Assembly (NCBI GenBank): GCA_964502145.1 | Contig: CAZCVI010000022.1 | Location: 1-64,000, forward strand | Direction: 5' to 3' | From: CAZCVI01 sp964502145 | GTDB taxonomy: Bacteria > Acidobacteriota > Aminicenantia > UBA2199 | Length of the DNA: 64,000 bases | Shown here: piece after piece, positions 60,201 through 64,000 of the stretch | Position numbering within the stretch: position 1 is the first letter of the stretch | Layout of the letters: the number at the start of each line of letters is the position of its first letter | Translations under genes and position numbers: made by a program | The notes under the pieces: model-generated | The model's input: the letters and a program-made list of their open reading frames with translations, nothing else | The model's database searches: none | What the model was told of the DNA's origin: nothing

Positions 60201-61953
60201 CAAAGTAAGCCGTATTCTCCGCGTCCAGTGTTTGCAAGAACCATAACCGTTCCTGCGAAAAAGAAAGCGGAATATCCCCATCACGCGAGGCTTTAGGAAT
60301 AGCAGAAACCCGTTGATCTTGTTTCTCTATCTCTACAGCCAACGCTTTAATATATGGTTTTTCAAAGAACTTGCGCATGGGAATTTCCACTGCCAAAGAT
60401 TCACGGATCAGGGCGATACAACGTCCCACGCGGATCGAATCGCCACCAATATCGAAGAAATCATCTTGAATGCCAATGCGTTCCATGCCCAATAGTTCTT
60501 GCCAGATTTTGACCAGTTCTTTTTCCGTGCTGGAAGTTGCTGCTTCATATTGAACACCCGTTACAATCGTGCTTTCATCCGGTAGTGGCAACACTTTTCT
60601 ATCTACCTTGCCATGGATCGTCAGTGGTAATTGTTCCAGGTGAATAAAATAGGCTGGAATCATATAATCGGGAAGTTCTTGGGTTAAGTGTTCCTTTAAC
60701 ATCGCTACCGTTAATGTGTGGCTTGAATCCGCCACATAATAGGCGCATAGATAACGGTTGCCGTTTTGTTGTTCCCGATCTATCACTACCGCACCTTTTA
60801 TATCGGGATGTTTCAGCAATGAACTTTCAATTTCGCCCAGTTCAATGCGGTAACCGCGAATCTTTACTTGCAAGTCAATCCGTCCCAGGAATTCTATATT
60901 CCCATCCAGTAACCAGCGCACCAAATCACCGCTATGGTACAAGATATCACTGTTAGCTAAAGAAGTATGGGTGCAGAATTTCTCCGCTGTTAAAGCCGGA
61001 TTGTTCAAATAACCCGCAGACACGCTCGGACCCGCAATACATAATTCACCCGCCACGCCTACAGGTTGTGGATTGAATTGTTTATCCACAATATATAATG
61101 TATGAAGGGCAGTTGGTTTCCCAATCGGGATATTCGCGCTATCTTCTAACCTCAGACCTTGTTCCGCAGTCAGTGTAAACAGTGCGCAATTAATAGTCGT
61201 TTCCGTCGGGCCATAACCATTGTATATTTTGCATAGAGGAGCCACTTTCGCCGCAATATTCTTAACGATTTGACCTGTTAATCGTTCCCCACCCAGATGT
61301 ACGATTGAAAGTTGGGGCATTTTCTCCCCGCTTGCCGCAATACTATTAAAAAACACTGGCGTACTATGCATCGTATTGATAAAATGTCTGTTTATAATGC
61401 GACTGTATTGACCGTAATCACCCATTGCTTTCTTATCTACAAAAACAAGCGTACCCCCATATAATAACGTAGTCAGTAATTCGAATACTCCAAAATCAAA
61501 CGTGTAAGACAAATTCTGCAACACGCGGGTATGGGAACCAAGTCTAAAACATTCCCGGAACCACGTGAACAGGGGAACTAAATGGTGGTGGGTAATTGGC
61601 ACGCCCTTGGGGCGTCCGGTAGAACCCGAAGTATAAATAATATAGGCTGGTTCAGAGGTTGAAACGGATGATAAAAGCGATTCGCTCGCAGAATGTTCTG
61701 GGGCGAAATCGTCATCAATGCACAATACATGTTCAACCAACCGATTTTGAGCCACCATCTCCCGCACGTTTTCATAATTCAGCCGATCTGTTAATATAAT
61801 ATGAATGCCGCAATCATTGATAATATAATTGACCCGATCCTTGGGAAAGGCGGGATTTATTGGAACAAACCAGTGACCTGCTTTTAAAATCCCTAGCATG
61901 CCAATGGGCAGTGCCGGGTTATCCTCAACGATTAAAGCGATATAATTTTTCAT
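42295..61953 (-). CDS. Six-module nonribosomal peptide synthetase
   Basis: 6552 aa. Approximate order: A1 (1-465, starts after core A1 so about 70 residues short), PCP1 (Ser ~505, GGDSIRVG), C2 (~555-1000, HHLIHDGW), A2 (~1020-1500), PCP2 (~1553), C3 (~1610-2010, HHIISDG), A3 (~2050-2530), PCP3 (~2586), C4 (~2640-3040, NHIISDG), A4 (~3090-3560), PCP4 (~3620), C5 (~3680-4080, HHIISDG), A5 (~4130-4630), PCP5 (~4680, GGDSIKS), E (~4735-5175, HQLVIDD and EGHGRE), C6 (~5210-5620, LSPMQQGMLFH start and HHVLMDGW, D-accepting type), A6 (~5675-6160), PCP6 (~6215, GGNSLDL), TE (~6262-6548, Ser in AWSWGGH, His in GDHHS). My reading of the ten-residue codes: A2 and A3 DAFWLGGTFK (valine); A6 DIWELTADDK (acidic pocket, basic substrate likely); A1, A4 and A5 unassigned. 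AGGAGG precedes the ATG by 5-6 nt. No MbtH, PPTase or export gene is adjacent. Confidence 0.93.
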   Translation of the reverse strand: MKNYIALIVEDNPALPIGMLGILKAGHWFVPINPAFPKDRVNYIINDCGIHIILTDRLNYENVREMVAQNRLVEHVLCIDDDFAPEHSASESLLSSVSTSEPAYIIYTSGSTGRPKGVPITHHHLVPLFTWFRECFRLGSHTRVLQNLSYTFDFGVFELLTTLLYGGTLVFVDKKAMGDYGQYSRIINRHFINTMHSTPVFFNSIAASGEKMPQLSIVHLGGERLTGQIVKNIAAKVAPLCKIYNGYGPTETTINCALFTLTAEQGLRLEDSANIPIGKPTALHTLYIVDKQFNPQPVGVAGELCIAGPSVSAGYLNNPALTAEKFCTHTSLANSDILYHSGDLVRWLLDGNIEFLGRIDLQVKIRGYRIELGEIESSLLKHPDIKGAVVIDREQQNGNRYLCAYYVADSSHTLTVAMLKEHLTQELPDYMIPAYFIHLEQLPLTIHGKVDRKVLPLPDESTIVTGVQYEAATSSTEKELVKIWQELLGMERIGIQDDFFDIGGDSIRVGRCIALIRESLAVEIPMRKFFEKPYIKALAVEIEKQDQRVSAIPKASRDGDIPLSFSQERLWFLQTLDAENTAYFVPRLIRVKGNLDVTLLERTFTEIIRRHEILRTAFITRDGVPMQQVLPPYYFNIPVLPVQEEQVEQWVSEEGNKAFDFEKGSLLRVTLLKLGETEFLIVLTEHHLIHDGWTQGVLLNEFIRIFSAYSEHKEHDLRELPIQYADYALWQRAYLQGERLQRHLDYWLEKLAGLIPVLELPSDRPRPSVMSGLGDLKEFRLTTQMTDQLKEFSRMHNVTLFMTMLALFKTLLYRYTGEEDICAGTGLANRSYKEMEDMLGMVINTLPLRTHTTGAMNFSQYLARVKETCLEAYQHQDTPFGKIVEVLGQERSLSYNPIFQVLFSFMDTPTDHLWLPGLELLLEPTHNYSAKFDLNLVVVPPLQQQGDGTLAMQNDQILVEWEYNVDIFDGATMDRMIHHYIRLIEAILLNPNTRILDLPMLDQYEINHILYDFNADMVAYPKEKTIHELFIEQAERTPNDTAIIGTKNGGSSITYTELNHKSQQLAHYLMVQGVLPGDIIAILGERSIYTIIGVLGILKAGAAYLPIDPDYPEERKQYMLTDSAVKILLSENIIQSATPILPVTHVTPIPPITPINLAYIIYTSGSTGEPKGVMVTHQNVVRLVKNTNYVEFNPHDCILQTGALEFDASTFEIWGSLLNGLKLILVDKETLLTPEKLKFSIHEHHVTTMWMTAPLFNQMLQADIHVFAGLKNLLVGGDVLSPLHISRLRLQYPRLNVINGYGPTENTTFSTTFLIQQEYSLNIPIGKPINNSTAYIIDKVNHLSPVGVPGELVVGGDGLAMGYLNNPQLTQDKFLTLSISSLTSTLSIKIYKTGDLARWLPDGNIEFLGRIDQQVKIRGFRIELGEIEAQLLKYQGLSDVVVLSEKDKNGDKYLAAYFVADTVLSDIQLRYHLLVDLPEYMIPSYFIQLEKIPLAATGKVDRSALPQPELKKINTYVAPSNETEALLTDTWYYILSRDPLQSPIGIDDNFFQMGGHSLKATSLLANIHKVFNVKIPLAEIFKRPTIRGQADYIHHAIGENYIQIDPVEEKEYYALSSAQKRLYFLQQMDMAGTAYNISAAWMLEGMLDTHRVEHAVEQLIQRHESFRTSFTVIDEEPVQRIHSDFFFAIEYLEASQLDDFIRPFFLYTAPLLRVGLVQLEEKKHILLVDQHHIISDGFSMEILGYEFAAFLAGKDLPVLALQYKDYSEWQRFERASEDLFKQGEFWRGLFAEEIPVLALPIDNARPVVQSFAGNRIKFALSNDISAALNTMALKTETTLYMVLLSLYNIFLAKLSGQEDIVIGTPIAGRRHADLEKIIGMFVNTLALRNYPVAGKTWFDFLYEVKESTLKAFDNQEYQYEDIVDEVVVTRDISRNPLFDTLFTLQNEATQAMAIPGLTFSTYQQERKTAKFDLSLTVLEVDKKLELTFEYSTHLFNENTIERFITYFNNTVSAVLNNTDTTISAIQIISNAEKTQILHDFNNTATTYPASKTIHELFMEQSARTPNDLAISGQNMVTMEKDALTYAQLNEKSNQIAHFLLGNGILPDDIVGIIGDRAPSTIIGILGILKSGAAYLPIDPDYPEERKHYMLTDSSTKILLTATLIQEATPITPIFPVTHVTPIIPIPPITPTNLAYIIYTSGSTGTPKGVMVTHQNVIRLVKNTNYIQFIPGDSILQTGAMAFDASTFEIWGALLNGLILVIVDKETIITPDKLKAAIQENNISTMWMTSPLFNQVSQADIDTFAGLKNLLVGGDVLSPVHISSLWNYYPELNIINGYGPTENTTFSTTFLIQRDFSESIPIGKPIANSTAYIIDKNNQLCPIGVPGELIVGGHGITRGYLNNPDLTHDKFISLAIAATPFYKTGDLARWLPDGNIEFLGRLDFQVKIRGFRVELGEIENRLLKHPHIQDVIVVAKKAVEGSGPENSYIAAYFVSHITVKTQELRDYLANQLPDYMIPAYFVPMDYLPLTATGKIDRAKLPEPEFTFEKDFQGPRDHIEEELVKIWCELLAIETPIGIDDNFFHLGGHSLKATSLLSKIHKLFDVVIPLTEIFKSPTIRELSLYIHNAISQQYVGIGPVEAKEYYPQSSSQQRFYILQQMEGIGTSYNMPLILEVTGKLDKHRLEQAVNALIRRHDMLRTSFLLIAEKAVMRVHSHVDFKIEDFAGEISAFIRPFDLSQAPLLRMGLIRKHDENHILIFDMNHIISDGSSMTIFVNELTAIYGGAENQLAPLRIQYQDFAQWQQDRLAAGLLQKHEDYWLTLLAGELPVLEMPLDFPRPAVQSFAGQVLTFEIEAELRGAINRLLEKSGATLYMLALTALEITLFHYTGQNDLIVGTPVAGRNHMDMAPLIGLLLDTVVMRNQIQNEQLVWDFLNHVKVVSLAAFENQVYPFREVIKHIEKTPNFSHNPIFDVMLLVQNFEFSSLSVEGLTFSSYPSQFKSAKVDITFELMEIEDRIHCALEFCTALFKPETIQRFAKHLLTIFAQIVRVLDNESLQIAELNLLEDAEKRHILEVFNTPATAYPAAQMIDQLLSHQAHKTPDAIALLGEQNGACQLTYAELNHKSQQLALYLTAKGVLPDTIVALMVNRSIEMIIGILGILKSGAAYLPIAPNYPEERKQFMLSDSSAQLLLTQHVIQEAIHLTPVTHVTPILPILPITPITPITPTNLAYIIYTSGSTGRPKGVLVEHGNLLAYIHAFEQQYTLFPSDIVIQQASFTFDAFVEELYPILLKGGKLALPDSDSVKDMERLAAFILKHGVTFITASPLMLNELNKSDSTFPIRIYISGGDVLKAHYINNLIATAAVYNTYGPTESTVCATYYSCKAPLPVDVPIGKPIRNYNIVILNKLAQLQAIGLGGELCIAGPGLTRGYLNQPQITHDTFISLPALSPFSSRLYKSGDLARWLPDGNIEFLGRIDFQVKIRGFRIELGEIENLLFKHPHILDAVVAVKEDSSGDKSLVAYVVANQEFSLSQLREYLLNDLPDYMVPAYFIPLETIPLTPSGKVDRRALPDPEIKITGQVVAPRDEIERELISIWCDILNITPSENPLGIDDNFFLLGGHSLKATTLTSRIHKTLHVKIPLAEIFKRPTIREIAAFIHVNHVGGEQFLLIAPVEEKEYYPLSSAQKRLYFLQQMDKTGTEYNLPEIINLQGTIAVEKLALAFKKLIQRHESFRTSFAFIDDHPVQRIHKHVEFTIDTSFAPAAQRSESSQDFITSFIRPFDLTEAPLMRVAFMHIQAEEFFLIVDMHHIISDGISMGVLVKDFMTFYGGQELSRPRIHYKDYAVWKTQHQEKITQQESYWLHQFADDIPVLDLPLDYLRPKVKNFAGSAIKFTLDNPTTRALNILALQQGATLYMVLLAVYNIFLAKVCNQEVIIVGTPTAGRSHADLEQVIGMFVNTLVLKNNPSPSKSVHAFLEELKENTLNAFANQDYQYEELVEKVLKTREAGRNPLFDTMFVLENQDIPTVENHGLKLGPHPFVQTTSKFDLTLICTELDKQISCVLEYGTKLFKPETIQRFVLYLQNIVSAILQNPTQHLDQIDMLPEAEKIQLLFDFNNTTVSYPDNKTIYQLFEDKVDLFPDHIAIIGETASGLAPCQITYRELNQKANQLAQYLCTEQAVQPGDRVPVLMDRSIELIIVLFAIMKARCAYIPVDVSLPVERFRLVFNDASVAIVISQQHYLQKITSIQSQCPGLHAILSIEDLQRMTRHYPVTRPVTGTASDPAYVMYTSGSTGIPKGVLVEHRTIVNTIIWRKNNYEYAPGHVSLQVPPYFFDSSVTDIFTPLLGGACLVLIRDEERSDLTILRKTITLNNVSHFIVVPIFYNVMLEEIAQDLNHVKMICCAGDNFPDELIRKHFDRLPHVRIFNEYGPTENSVNTTAYELTPDTPRAVIGKPISNVTVFVLNKSLFLCPIGVTGELCLAGSSLSRGYLNRPELTAEKFIYFTPPLSNHHSATTLCYRTGDLGRWCPDGNLEFLGRLDNQVKIRGMRVEIGEIENQLMKQDNIKEVVVQLRLDESNSHFLCAYIVPHSFEQSSLEPAQLKEYLAQRLPAYMIPAHFLLLDKLPLTPNGKLDTQALPVPQLEQVEQYTPPRNELEKKMVNIWESVLGKKNIGIHDNFFSIGGDSIKSIQIMSRMDSAGYQLTMKDIFQYPAIADLAPHVEKLHRIPDQSAICGTIPLTPIQRAFFDRFTPHAHHFNQAVLLYSPTPYDIEALEKVFIIIQEIHDALRMTYKIDPQTHEPWQMNQGIDYPLSFQEYDLTHWKNNSTGLLAELNEKINLIHSSIDLENGPMMKLGLFHLHDGDRLFITIHQLVIDDLSWSILIEDLEALYEQLLVDHFPTLPLKTDSFKYWSEQLQEYAYHKTILNEKSYWTHLESDTIPYIHYIEKDFKVAENALKDTRCISFNLEEVQTTLLLGKANHCYNTASTDIILTALGLAIKKTFGLDHLYLTLEGHGRENITSDIDVSRTIGWFTAQYPVLLDISYARNTARQIKEIKETLRKVPNHGIGYGILKYLTQDIPSQKTTNQSQPQIIFRYTPPSSTPINPLSSFQLAPEFIGYTRSLHSEREYELEINGKTSNNCLSITVSYNSTHFKPETITTFTHFFQSQLQHIITFCAAKENREPTPSDFTYKELTIDSLQQVLELYPEVEDIYTLSPMQQGMLFHALLDKTSNSYFQQTAFRLHGELDIPLVEKSLHQLVKRHDILRTAFVHKNTPLPLQVVLQNRPVAFYYQDICHIADSQEKEKYVQEFKAKDKSATFDLSHDILVRISILQLAKADYQFIWSFHHVLMDGWCISIINDEFFAIYDSYVQQHTVQLPPIKPYRTYIQWLEKRDKDESSLYWQNYLAAFDEQTAILPPKIKKNEQQTPYVNKDMSFILDVAKTTRLNHLAIRNNVTLNTLAQTLWAILLGKYTQKEDVVFGTVVSGRPFELDGIESMIGLFINTIPVRIRFHQDMVFTELLKKVQADALTSEAFHYHPLADIQSHSPLKQNLIDHLFEFENYPIADQIQSYGQDNNRNNTGTSISLDNVNVFEQTNFDFNITVGGSGLLRITFYYNGYVLDDDYVTRIAHHYQEAFEQIIQQEEILIADLTMLSPREKNRLLVEFNQTDAQYPAHLTFHDCFVQQVERTPDHIAVAGFSQPLGTGMVFLSYRQLNQKSNQIATILREQGVSSESIVGLLAERSIEMLIGILGILKSGGVYLPIDQEYPKQRVDFILNDSAAKILVTADELNQWLFNDISSQDPTTQEISTNVANLAYIIYTSGTTGKPKGAMIEHRGMVNHMYAKINDLQLDHTSIIAQNASQMFDISVWQFFTALIIGGRTVIFPNLIILEPVNFKQHLIKNKINILEVVPSYLTTFLDIQTQDNTYASLPVLYLLVTGEAVSSNLLKRWFKKYPHIKVVNAYGPTEASDDITHHIMTHAPETDPVTIGAPVQNMKIYILDKTNHLCLQGLTGELCVSGIGVGRGYLNRPELTHDKFLTPSTITPFSQRLYKTGDLARWLPDGNIEFLGRIDHQVKIRGFRIELGEIENLLKEHPAVDEAVVIDRKDNQRQYLCAYFTPATTDEPTTIAPLKKFLEEKLPPYMVPACFMKIDSIPLNVNGKIDRFRLPQPTELDFHTADSYHAPETPLQQMIVDIWQEILCLERIGIHDNFFNLGGNSLDLVRVANQLRAKLGKDIPVATLFNHLTISALENYLASAQLSDVVVETPRNFVMLNGSPESVGNFFFVHEVLGDVSAYLEFCQHLGTQFNCWGVEAEKLAHYVPRNDTVEIISARYIQQMKKIQPHGPYNIVAWSWGGHLALEMAMQLEKIGETLSFLGFFDCSGPKYKINENRVIEKFSIQTERSYIKPFFMATGNTTDLEQINDLDQLWNNAVDYLTNVPGMVDQLRQLLIDNALALPNYFSLTGPELIQCLNLNRVHTSSGLQYIPAGKILTPIHYFRASHNPNRVESWGEHCTDPVIYHEINGDHHSIFRNIDHIKEFARIFSEVVNQEIK
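52277..52348 (-). repeat. 9-nt tandem repeat in the A4 linker
   Basis: Eight units of ATGGGAGTT or close variants on the plus strand, coding on the minus strand for a Pro/Ile/Thr string (HVTPILPILPITPITPITPT) just before the core A3 motif YTSGSTG. Confidence 0.9.
55382..55453 (-). repeat. 9-nt tandem repeat in the A3 linker
   Basis: Eight units of the same 9-mer at the equivalent site of the third adenylation domain, coding for TPITPIFPVTHVTPIIPIPP. Confidence 0.9.
57792..57827 (-). repeat. 9-nt TGGACNNNN repeat within A2
   Basis: Four units of TGGACNNNN (one reads AGGAC) encode the SISSLTSTLSIKIY stretch before the YKTGDLARW motif. The same period and core word form the intergenic repeat at 20871-20915. 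Confidence 0.75.
58490..58543 (-). repeat. 9-nt tandem repeat in the A2 linker
   Basis: Six units of the ATGGGAGTT-type 9-mer, at the same site as in A3 and A4 but two units shorter, coding for ATPILPVTHVTPIPPITP. Confidence 0.9.
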
Positions 61954-62190
61954 TCTATCCTCCTGTTTTTATGGTTGTGTCTTGTGATCCGCTCTGGTTA
62001 TTGTTAAAATTATGATGTAGTAGGCTACCGCCTTTGAATAGATGATCGATTCACTGAAAATGATTTATTGATAAGCAATTTATTTCTGATCTGTTTCAAA
62101 AAAATTCCGAGCGTTTTTAAAAAGATATTATACCATATTGGATTTATTTTGCAAATCCCCTGGCCATAAGCAGGAAGCTTTTTTTCTATA

Positions 62191-62260
62191 GTAGACGCGA
62201 CATCCTTGTCGCATTGATGGGCGGAGGATTAAAATAATGCGACAAGGATGTCGCGTCTAC
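62191..62260. repeat. Inverted pair of AATGCG...GTCTAC palindromic elements
   Basis: Two 25-nt copies (62191-62215 and 62236-62260) are perfect reverse complements separated by 20 nt. Each also contains its own palindrome GCGACA-AGGA-TGTCGC, giving a nested hairpin. It lies between the NRPS start and the beta-propeller gene; the rest of 61954-62315 shows no gene. Confidence 0.88.
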
Positions 62261-62315
62261 TTATTTGGTCTGCAACAGCATCTATATCTCAATAGCTGCG
62301 GCTTGGATGTCTCGT

Positions 62316-63479
62316 TCATAATGCCTCATTGAATTCATAGAAAGCCAGAATAGGATTATCGTCCAGTTTGAAATCGATAGTCTTGAGCGCAGGATAGTCA
62401 CCTTTATATTTATTAAAATCATCAGAATCAAGAAATACAGCTATGACTGCATTCTCGTAGGTGCCGACAAAATAACTGAAAAACAATTGGCTTGGATTCT
62501 TAATCTCCCAATCTTTATAAAAGGAAAACATGGAATAAATAACAGCTTCCTTTTTATCGAGGTTTAAGCGCCATATATTATATACCTTTTTTTCCTTCCA
62601 GCTCTCATGCAGCAGTAACTCATTTTTAAGACTGTAAATATCATCGAAACGATGTAAACGAGACTTAATTTCAGTTCTATCTGCTTCAACAAAATGCCTC
62701 TTTTCCCAGACTTTATCCAGTACGGAGTTATTATTGGGAATTCTGAGTTGCGAAATTTTTTGACTATTGAGATCATAAACGTTCAATTCGAAATCATAGT
62801 GCTCAATAAAATATAAGCGATCATGATTGACAGCCATTTTTCTAAGGACACCGAAACGATATATTTCAAAACGTTCCTCGTATTCCCCAATCCCACCGAT
62901 ATTAACCAAAAATGAATTATAAACCTGTAGTGCTTTTTTTTCTTTGGGCTTATTATCATAACCTAAAATGGACACAAAAATCTTGTCCTGGAATGTTTCA
63001 ATATCCTCACCAAAGACATTAATCTTGGTTTCTAATAGAGGACTCCCAGTCATGGAATATTTTATTAATTTCGAATCTGTGAGGAGAACAACTTCACCAT
63101 TTTCATTGGTGCAAAAATCAAGCAAGGAATGATGTTCTGACGGTCCTTCTCCGACTTTTCCATAGCTTGTCAAAAAGTTTCCGTCTTTGTTAAAACGTAG
63201 CACCTGTTTTCTTGTATCGAAATCCCCAATCAATATATCACCGGTTTTATTATCTATTCGGAGTCGATCTATGGAACCAAAAACAGACTTATCATTGGTT
63301 TCAAGTTTAATTACTTTTTTGATCTTACCGTATTCCGAAAAATGGGATAGGGCAAGGTGTTTTACTTTGAATAAGCTGAAATCTAAGACATTCTCGGATG
63401 TTTGTTTTTCACCGGATGAACAGGAAAGAGTCATAAGTAATGCCATCACTACGATCATACTACTGGAACAATTTTTCAT
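62316..63479 (-). CDS. Six-bladed beta-propeller lipoprotein
   Basis: 387 aa. The signal peptide ends in lipobox TLSC (Cys 20; MIVVMALLMTLSCSSGEK), so it is an outer-surface or periplasmic lipoprotein. Propeller strands include DRLRIDNKTGDILIGDFDTR, KQVLRFNKDGNFLTSYGKVG with the GEGP-x-E signature, FCTNENGEVVLLTDSKLIKY and DRLYFIEHYDFELNVYDLNS. The ATG has GAGG upstream. It lies 77 nt downstream of the 76-aa cysteine peptide on the same strand, with a hairpin in the gap, and 363 nt upstream of the NRPS. It is likely the partner or receptor of the peptide by analogy with the 8.3-10.1 kb cassette; this is inference. Confidence 0.8.
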   Translation of the reverse strand: MKNCSSSMIVVMALLMTLSCSSGEKQTSENVLDFSLFKVKHLALSHFSEYGKIKKVIKLETNDKSVFGSIDRLRIDNKTGDILIGDFDTRKQVLRFNKDGNFLTSYGKVGEGPSEHHSLLDFCTNENGEVVLLTDSKLIKYSMTGSPLLETKINVFGEDIETFQDKIFVSILGYDNKPKEKKALQVYNSFLVNIGGIGEYEERFEIYRFGVLRKMAVNHDRLYFIEHYDFELNVYDLNSQKISQLRIPNNNSVLDKVWEKRHFVEADRTEIKSRLHRFDDIYSLKNELLLHESWKEKKVYNIWRLNLDKKEAVIYSMFSFYKDWEIKNPSQLFFSYFVGTYENAVIAVFLDSDDFNKYKGDYPALKTIDFKLDDNPILAFYEFNEAL

Positions 63480-63504
63480 TTATTTCCTCAGTTTTGAATT
63501 AGTA

Positions 63505-63536
63505 ACAGAGGGCCTATTCAGACTTAGGCCCTCTGT
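63505..63536 (-). terminator. Perfect 12-bp hairpin between peptide and propeller genes
   Basis: ACAGAGGGCCTA (63505-63516) pairs with TAGGCCCTCTGT (63525-63536) around an 8-nt loop. There is no strong U-tract on the minus-strand transcript, so it may be a partial terminator or an mRNA stabiliser that raises peptide levels over propeller levels. Confidence 0.6.
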
Positions 63537-63556
63537 TTCAATGATAACACTTTATT

Positions 63557-63787
63557 CTAGTTACAATATTGAGAAGTACAATCTTGTAATCCACCACGGG
63601 TACAAGTTGTTTTCTCTCTTATACGATCAGGACATCTTTCATCCTTCCTTCTCCATAGCGTACCACCGCCGCCCCCTCCCATACCTTCGGGATCGGGTTC
63701 TTCGAGGGCAGGTATTGAGATTGTTGTAAAAGCAACGACCAGCAGTAAAATCACAATTGCTGCAAAAAAAAGACTTTGTCTTTTCAT
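63557..63787 (-). CDS. Small exported cysteine peptide (76 aa), type 2
   Basis: 76 aa: basic N-terminus (MKRQS), hydrophobic segment LFFAAIVILLLVVAFTTISI, acidic/Pro stretch, a run of six Gly followed by TL, and a C-terminal part with four cysteines (ERCPDRIREKTTCTRGGLQD, then CTSQYCN). AAGGAG lies 8 nt before the ATG. It precedes the beta-propeller lipoprotein. The order TM/signal, Gly-rich, GTL, CT...DC is shared with the 66-aa peptide at 9911-10111. It may be a secreted disulfide-bonded peptide; no export or modification enzyme is adjacent. Confidence 0.7.
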   Translation of the reverse strand: MKRQSLFFAAIVILLLVVAFTTISIPALEEPDPEGMGGGGGGTLWRRKDERCPDRIREKTTCTRGGLQDCTSQYCN

Positions 63788-64000
63788 GATTCATTCTCCT
63801 TTTTATTTGATTTTAATGACGTACAACTTGCTTCCTGAATAAAATTGAATTTTTTAGCGTATAGCGAAGCCGACTTTTGAGGGATGACTTTTTGGGCAGC
63901 AAAACGCGACCTCAACCATTCCGAACACTCTGAACCAATTTTTTTATCAGCATCGCTTTTTCAATCCTCCTGACTTCAAAAACTTATCATAAAACCCTGG
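63788..64000. other. Spacer at window end
   Basis: AT-rich sequence with no gene or repeat I can support; it presumably carries the promoter of the minus-strand peptide/propeller unit, but no clear -35/-10 pair stands out. Confidence 0.4.

Overview
The window comes from an uncultured bacterium with moderate-to-low GC. No rRNA, tRNA or other decisive marker is present. Three features together recall Candidatus Aminicenantes (Acidobacteriota-related) genomes: giant NRPS genes with short-period repeats in the adenylation domains, exported six-bladed beta-propellers beside tiny cysteine peptides, and abundant palindromic intergenic repeats. This lineage call is inference from gene style and is not proven here.

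Layout. (1) 0.6-17.8 kb is rich in STAND/AAA-type signalling ATPases, mostly on the minus strand. It holds an nSTAND-WD40 protein and a SIR2-TIR-Roc-COR protein, then a plus-strand cassette of an exported beta-propeller, a membrane thioredoxin-like protein and a 66-aa cysteine peptide. A tightly overlapping minus-strand operon follows: GAF/GHKL sensor, dual-ATPase protein and small helical protein. (2) 17.9-36 kb is more ordinary: a 54-aa DUF1737 protein, a TPR protein, a PAS sensor, a nitroreductase, a binding-protein-like protein, a hybrid histidine kinase, the preQ0 genes queC-queD-queE, a CpoB/OmpA-like envelope pair, a DUF4388-DnaJ-TPR protein, an ATPase-nuclease fusion and an orphan ATP-grasp enzyme. 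(3) 34.8-40 kb is gene-poor and repeat-rich, with a zinc-ribbon membrane protein, an FGE-fold protein and a lone beta-propeller. (4) 40.08-42.28 kb is a decayed IS1634-type element ending 12 bp from the NRPS stop codon. (5) 42.3-61.95 kb is one 6552-aa six-module NRPS read on the minus strand. (6) 62.3-63.8 kb is a second peptide/beta-propeller cassette.

The NRPS reads A(truncated)-PCP / C-A-PCP / C-A-PCP / C-A-PCP / C-A-PCP-E / C-A-PCP-TE. That predicts a hexapeptide-class product with two consecutive valines (modules 2 and 3). The E domain has an altered catalytic motif (HQxxxDD). No MbtH, PPTase, transporter or tailoring gene is seen beside it.

The best candidates for something undescribed are: the twice-occurring cassette of a short cysteine peptide (C-terminal CT...DC signature) with an exported beta-propeller and, once, a CxxC thioredoxin-like protein; the three-gene GHKL / dual-STAND / helical operon; and the SIR2-TIR-Roc-COR plus nSTAND-WD40 pair, which looks like a defence or programmed-response module. 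Short-period tandem repeats (8, 9, 20/40 and 24 nt) recur in coding and non-coding DNA across the window.
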